This document shows positions 29,891-31,823 of a stretch of 31,823 nucleotides of DNA, piece by piece. The stretch's first letter is position 1. Every line of letters begins with the position of its first letter. The position numbers were made by a program, and so were the translations under genes. The notes under the pieces are model-generated. The model was given only the letters and a program-made list of their open reading frames with translations, had not been told where the DNA came from and searched no databases. The DNA lies in the IMG/VR virus record IMGVR_UViG_3300037488_002365, positions 1-31,823 of that record; one strand, written 5' to 3'. The stretch comes from a virus.

Positions 29891-30491
29891 TGGCTGTCTC
29901 CTTTCCTGTTGGTTGATTAACTGTTAAATAACTGACTGTTTTTGCTTCATGCCAGTAATGCTTTGTCTGCTCCAAAAATTCAGCAGTGGTTTGACTTCCG
30001 AGTTGATATGATTTTTGCCTTAAGCGGTCGATATTTGGCTTATAAATGCCATCGATTGTTTGAATAGCTAAGTCATCTTTGAATAGTTCGTATAAACCTT
30101 TTAATCCGAAATAAGCCCGTTCATTGTCTCGTTCATTGCTTAAAATGTGAATAAATGGGCTCTCTCGTGTTTTTAAATGCTCAACTATAGAGCTATTAAT
30201 TATGCTTTCAACCGCTTTGTCTAAAGCCTTAAACGGCTTGTATTTTGGCTGTAAATCATTGTGAATTTGTTTTAAAACCGCTGGTGTTAAAGTGTATGTT
30301 TTGTTTCCCTTCTCGTCAGTAGGCAAGCCATTTTTAACTATATGCTGAAAGACTCCTCTCAAGTCTTTTAGAGCTAAATCTGACAATGCTTTTTGCCAAA
30401 TTTTAGCTATTTTTAAATCAATTTGATTGTTTTGGCTCAAATAACCAAGTATTTGAAGTTCTTGTAAGTTTTCTAAAATAAATTTTTCCAT
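29883..30491 (-). CDS. Possible helicase-loader-type protein
   Basis: 202 aa. The N-terminal helical domain (residues about 12-75: LQILGYLSQNNQIDLKIAKI, WQKALSDL, then LRGVFQHIVKNG, then LTPAVLKQ) follows the pattern of small phage helicase loaders (G39P-like): 'W...L.......... .A...H......P....I'. The remainder is mixed and charged (ESPFIHILSNERDNERAYFG, FLEQTKHYWHEAKTV) with no clear family. It lies directly after the replisome-organiser-like gene (5-base gap), as loader genes do in many phages. A weak SD (GGAG, 13 bases away) suggests coupling. The match is by eye; another replication accessory is possible. Confidence 0.4.
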   Translation of the reverse strand: MEKFILENLQELQILGYLSQNNQIDLKIAKIWQKALSDLALKDLRGVFQHIVKNGLPTDEKGNKTYTLTPAVLKQIHNDLQPKYKPFKALDKAVESIINSSIVEHLKTRESPFIHILSNERDNERAYFGLKGLYELFKDDLAIQTIDGIYKPNIDRLRQKSYQLGSQTTAEFLEQTKHYWHEAKTVSYLTVNQPTGKETASV

Positions 30492-30496
30492 TTTGT

Positions 30497-31558
30497 TTAA
30501 GGTCTCCGTCTAGTTCCTGCTTTGTATTCTTCTTCCAATTCAGCGTCCAATTGCTCAATTAAGGCTCTGGTTTTTGCTCTGTCAATCTCTTCTTCCATCG
30601 ATTGCGAACCGCTTTCTAGCTCGGTTTGCCATTGTCCCGAGTTTAAAAAAGTGGCAAAATTTTGAATATAACCATCTTTCACCCTCTTGGACAACGAATA
30701 AGCCGCTATTGCTTTTTCAAAATCTTGAAGACTTGCCTTGTTTTTAACCTTAAGCCAAGCTTTGTAAGCAACATCTTTTCCGCCTTGCTTACCTTTTGCT
30801 ACAGTTGAATAACCCACCCAAAGCCGTTTAAAAACCTCACACGGATAAGGGTCTTTGATTGGTTTAACTTCAATTAGTTCACCACCGAACGACCCGTTTT
30901 CTTTTGGCTTTAGATTTAAGCTTTGACTTTTTAAAGGTGTTAATTCTTGATTTAAATTTTCACTGCTAGAAAAAGAAGAAATAGTATTTACTTCAAAGTT
31001 AAAGCTTTCGTCTGCGTTAGCAGACAAGTCTGTACGCTTTTCTGAAAAAACGGGAATAATAATATTCTCTTCTTTTCTTGTCTTATCTTCTCTTCTCTTA
31101 TCTTCTCTTCTCTGCATTTCATTTGCATTGCTTGCGTTATGCGTTTGCATTGCATTTGCATTGCTTGTGCATTCAGAGTTTGAAGTTTTACTTTTCTCTC
31201 TTTCCTTATCCCACCTAGCGTTTGCCGCATTTTGGGCTTTGCTAGATTTTTCTGAAATTTTATCTTTTGCAATTTCTACAAATTTCAGCTTAAGCGTAAT
31301 TACATCATCAGATTTTTCAATTCTTATAAATTTTTCAAACTTTCGGATCGTATTTGCTAAAGAAGTTGGCTTAACATTTAATAAATTAGCCAATTCCTCA
31401 TACTCAATTAAATTATCAATACTGTTGTAAGGTAATTCAATATCTTCTGTCATGGCTAATCCAATTAAATCTAAAAGTATTGCTTTCTCTTCTGGCTTTG
31501 CCTTTCTATAAGACAAACTATTTAAATCAGATTGTTCTATTTTTATCCAATCAACCAT
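30497..31558 (-). CDS. Replication initiator / replisome organiser-like protein
   Basis: 353 aa. The N-terminal part (1-100) is a winged-helix-type domain (LIEYEELANLLNVKPTSLAN and IRKFEKFIRI), like phage replisome organisers and DnaD-type proteins. It is followed by the typical SKAQNAANARWDKEREKS linker (103-120) and a long disordered Ser/Asn/Arg-rich region. Near 235-320 comes VFKRLWVGYSTVAKGKQGGK, AYKAWLKVK and FATFLNSGQW, a conserved C-terminal domain of such phage initiators. It would bind the origin and recruit the helicase loader. The SD is excellent (AAGGAG, 6 bases before ATG), and the start is one base from the previous stop. No iteron array could be identified inside the gene. Confidence 0.65.
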   Translation of the reverse strand: MVDWIKIEQSDLNSLSYRKAKPEEKAILLDLIGLAMTEDIELPYNSIDNLIEYEELANLLNVKPTSLANTIRKFEKFIRIEKSDDVITLKLKFVEIAKDKISEKSSKAQNAANARWDKEREKSKTSNSECTSNANAMQTHNASNANEMQRREDKRREDKTRKEENIIIPVFSEKRTDLSANADESFNFEVNTISSFSSSENLNQELTPLKSQSLNLKPKENGSFGGELIEVKPIKDPYPCEVFKRLWVGYSTVAKGKQGGKDVAYKAWLKVKNKASLQDFEKAIAAYSLSKRVKDGYIQNFATFLNSGQWQTELESGSQSMEEEIDRAKTRALIEQLDAELEEEYKAGTRRRP

Positions 31559-31823
31559 CTAAACTCCTTCTTTAACTAAATGTGTAACACTATTATTAGC
31601 TTGCTTCTTGGACATTTCCAAGTCGTTTAAAACTTTAAATTCAATTACAACGGCTGTTGAGGTGATTTCTTCAGACTTAGCGTCTTCTTCCGAAATTCTT
31701 TCAACTCTTATGTTTGTTATTTCTAAATGAATTCTGCTTAATTCTTTAGGCATATAAATTGGAGACTTCCAAAATCCTTTCCCTTTGGCGGGATCATTAT
31801 AATCAGCCTTGTAAATAGCTTCT
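31559..31823 (-). CDS. C-terminal part of ASCH-like phage protein (cut by window edge, internally shortened)
   Basis: The frame is open through the right edge, so the ATG at 31753 is only an internal Met and not a good start: no SD lies before it and conserved sequence continues upstream (KGKGFWKSPIYMPKELSRIH). The visible part has the pattern W..SI.MP...SRI.LE....RVERI.EEDA, which is well known in a widespread phage protein family (ASCH-like fold) of unknown function, usually ending VWVIEFK. Here the usual 40-60 residue segment between EEDA and IEFK is missing; about 10 residues (KSEEITSTAVV) connect them. It ends LVKEGV, where the codons form the SD of the initiator gene. Confidence 0.75.
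   Translation of the reverse strand, partial: EAIYKADYNDPAKGKGFWKSPIYMPKELSRIHLEITNIRVERISEEDAKSEEITSTAVVIEFKVLNDLEMSKKQANNSVTHLVKEGV

Noticed and set aside
31559-31753. Stand-alone 64-aa gene starting at 31753
   Set aside because: The frame stays open to the window edge, and conserved residues (GFWKSPIYMP) extend upstream of this Met.
1-31823. CRISPR arrays, tRNA genes, insertion sequences, integrase or attachment sites
   Set aside because: No regularly spaced repeats, cloverleaf-type sequence, transposase motif or integrase catalytic pattern was seen on reading the sequence and proteins.

Overview
The window is about 31.8 kb of a tailed double-stranded DNA phage (or prophage) with a short-tailed, podovirus-like virion. 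The evidence is a continuous block holding terminase small and large subunits, a T7/P22-type portal, scaffold, an HK97-fold-type coat protein, a gp11/gp4-like tail adaptor, very large ejection-type virion proteins, a gp12/gp10-like tail nozzle and a fibre, with no tape measure, tail tube or sheath gene. DNA is AT-rich by eye. Genes are tightly packed, with ATGA and TAATG overlaps and clear Shine-Dalgarno sites (AGGAG, GGGAG, GAGG). TGA is used freely as a stop, so recoded-TGA hosts (codes 4 and 25) are excluded. Strong SD use argues against a Bacteroidota host; beyond that the host cannot be named. No integrase, tRNA or CRISPR array is visible.

Nearly everything lies on the minus strand, so read from right to left. 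(1) 31823-27191: early and replication genes. These are the tail of an ASCH-like phage protein cut by the window edge, a replisome-organiser-like protein, a possible helicase-loader-like protein, and small unknown genes including an HTH protein. Two near-identical promoter-leader copies (27870-27975 and 28854-28958) lie here. (2) 27183-22457: packaging (TerS, TerL), a small unknown gene and the portal. (3) 22456-20828: a six-gene cassette on the PLUS strand, head-on against the late genes, with its own candidate promoter and stop codons that abut those of the portal. (4) 20729-3734: a small unknown gene, scaffold, coat, two head/neck candidates, tail adaptor, a GNAT-fold-like candidate, Ala/Gln-rich and Gly-rich ejection-type proteins, a 1553-aa polyvalent-type protein with an HEIAH zincin motif, a 797-aa partner, nozzle and fibre. 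(5) 3726-1: an accessory and lysis region with an unknown gene, a 54-aa Acb2-like candidate, an AntA-like protein, an M15 endolysin, a 53-aa protein with a perfect 13-residue tandem duplication, a 44-aa two-TM holin candidate, a beta-class DNA methyltransferase, a minimal RNA ligase and a partial zinc-ribbon protein.

The genes form a standard path: replication initiation, packaging, capsid and tail assembly, genome ejection, host attachment, then lysis. The left end looks like a counter-defence cluster beside the lysis genes: the methyltransferase would block restriction, the RNA ligase would repair cleaved RNA, and the Acb2-like protein would sponge cyclic nucleotides. The most unusual structural feature is the opposed plus-strand cassette between portal and scaffold.

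Seven short genes (44-55 aa or partial) and several corrected starts are given here from direct reading of the sequence. All family assignments rest on motifs and gene order recognised by eye; no database search was run.
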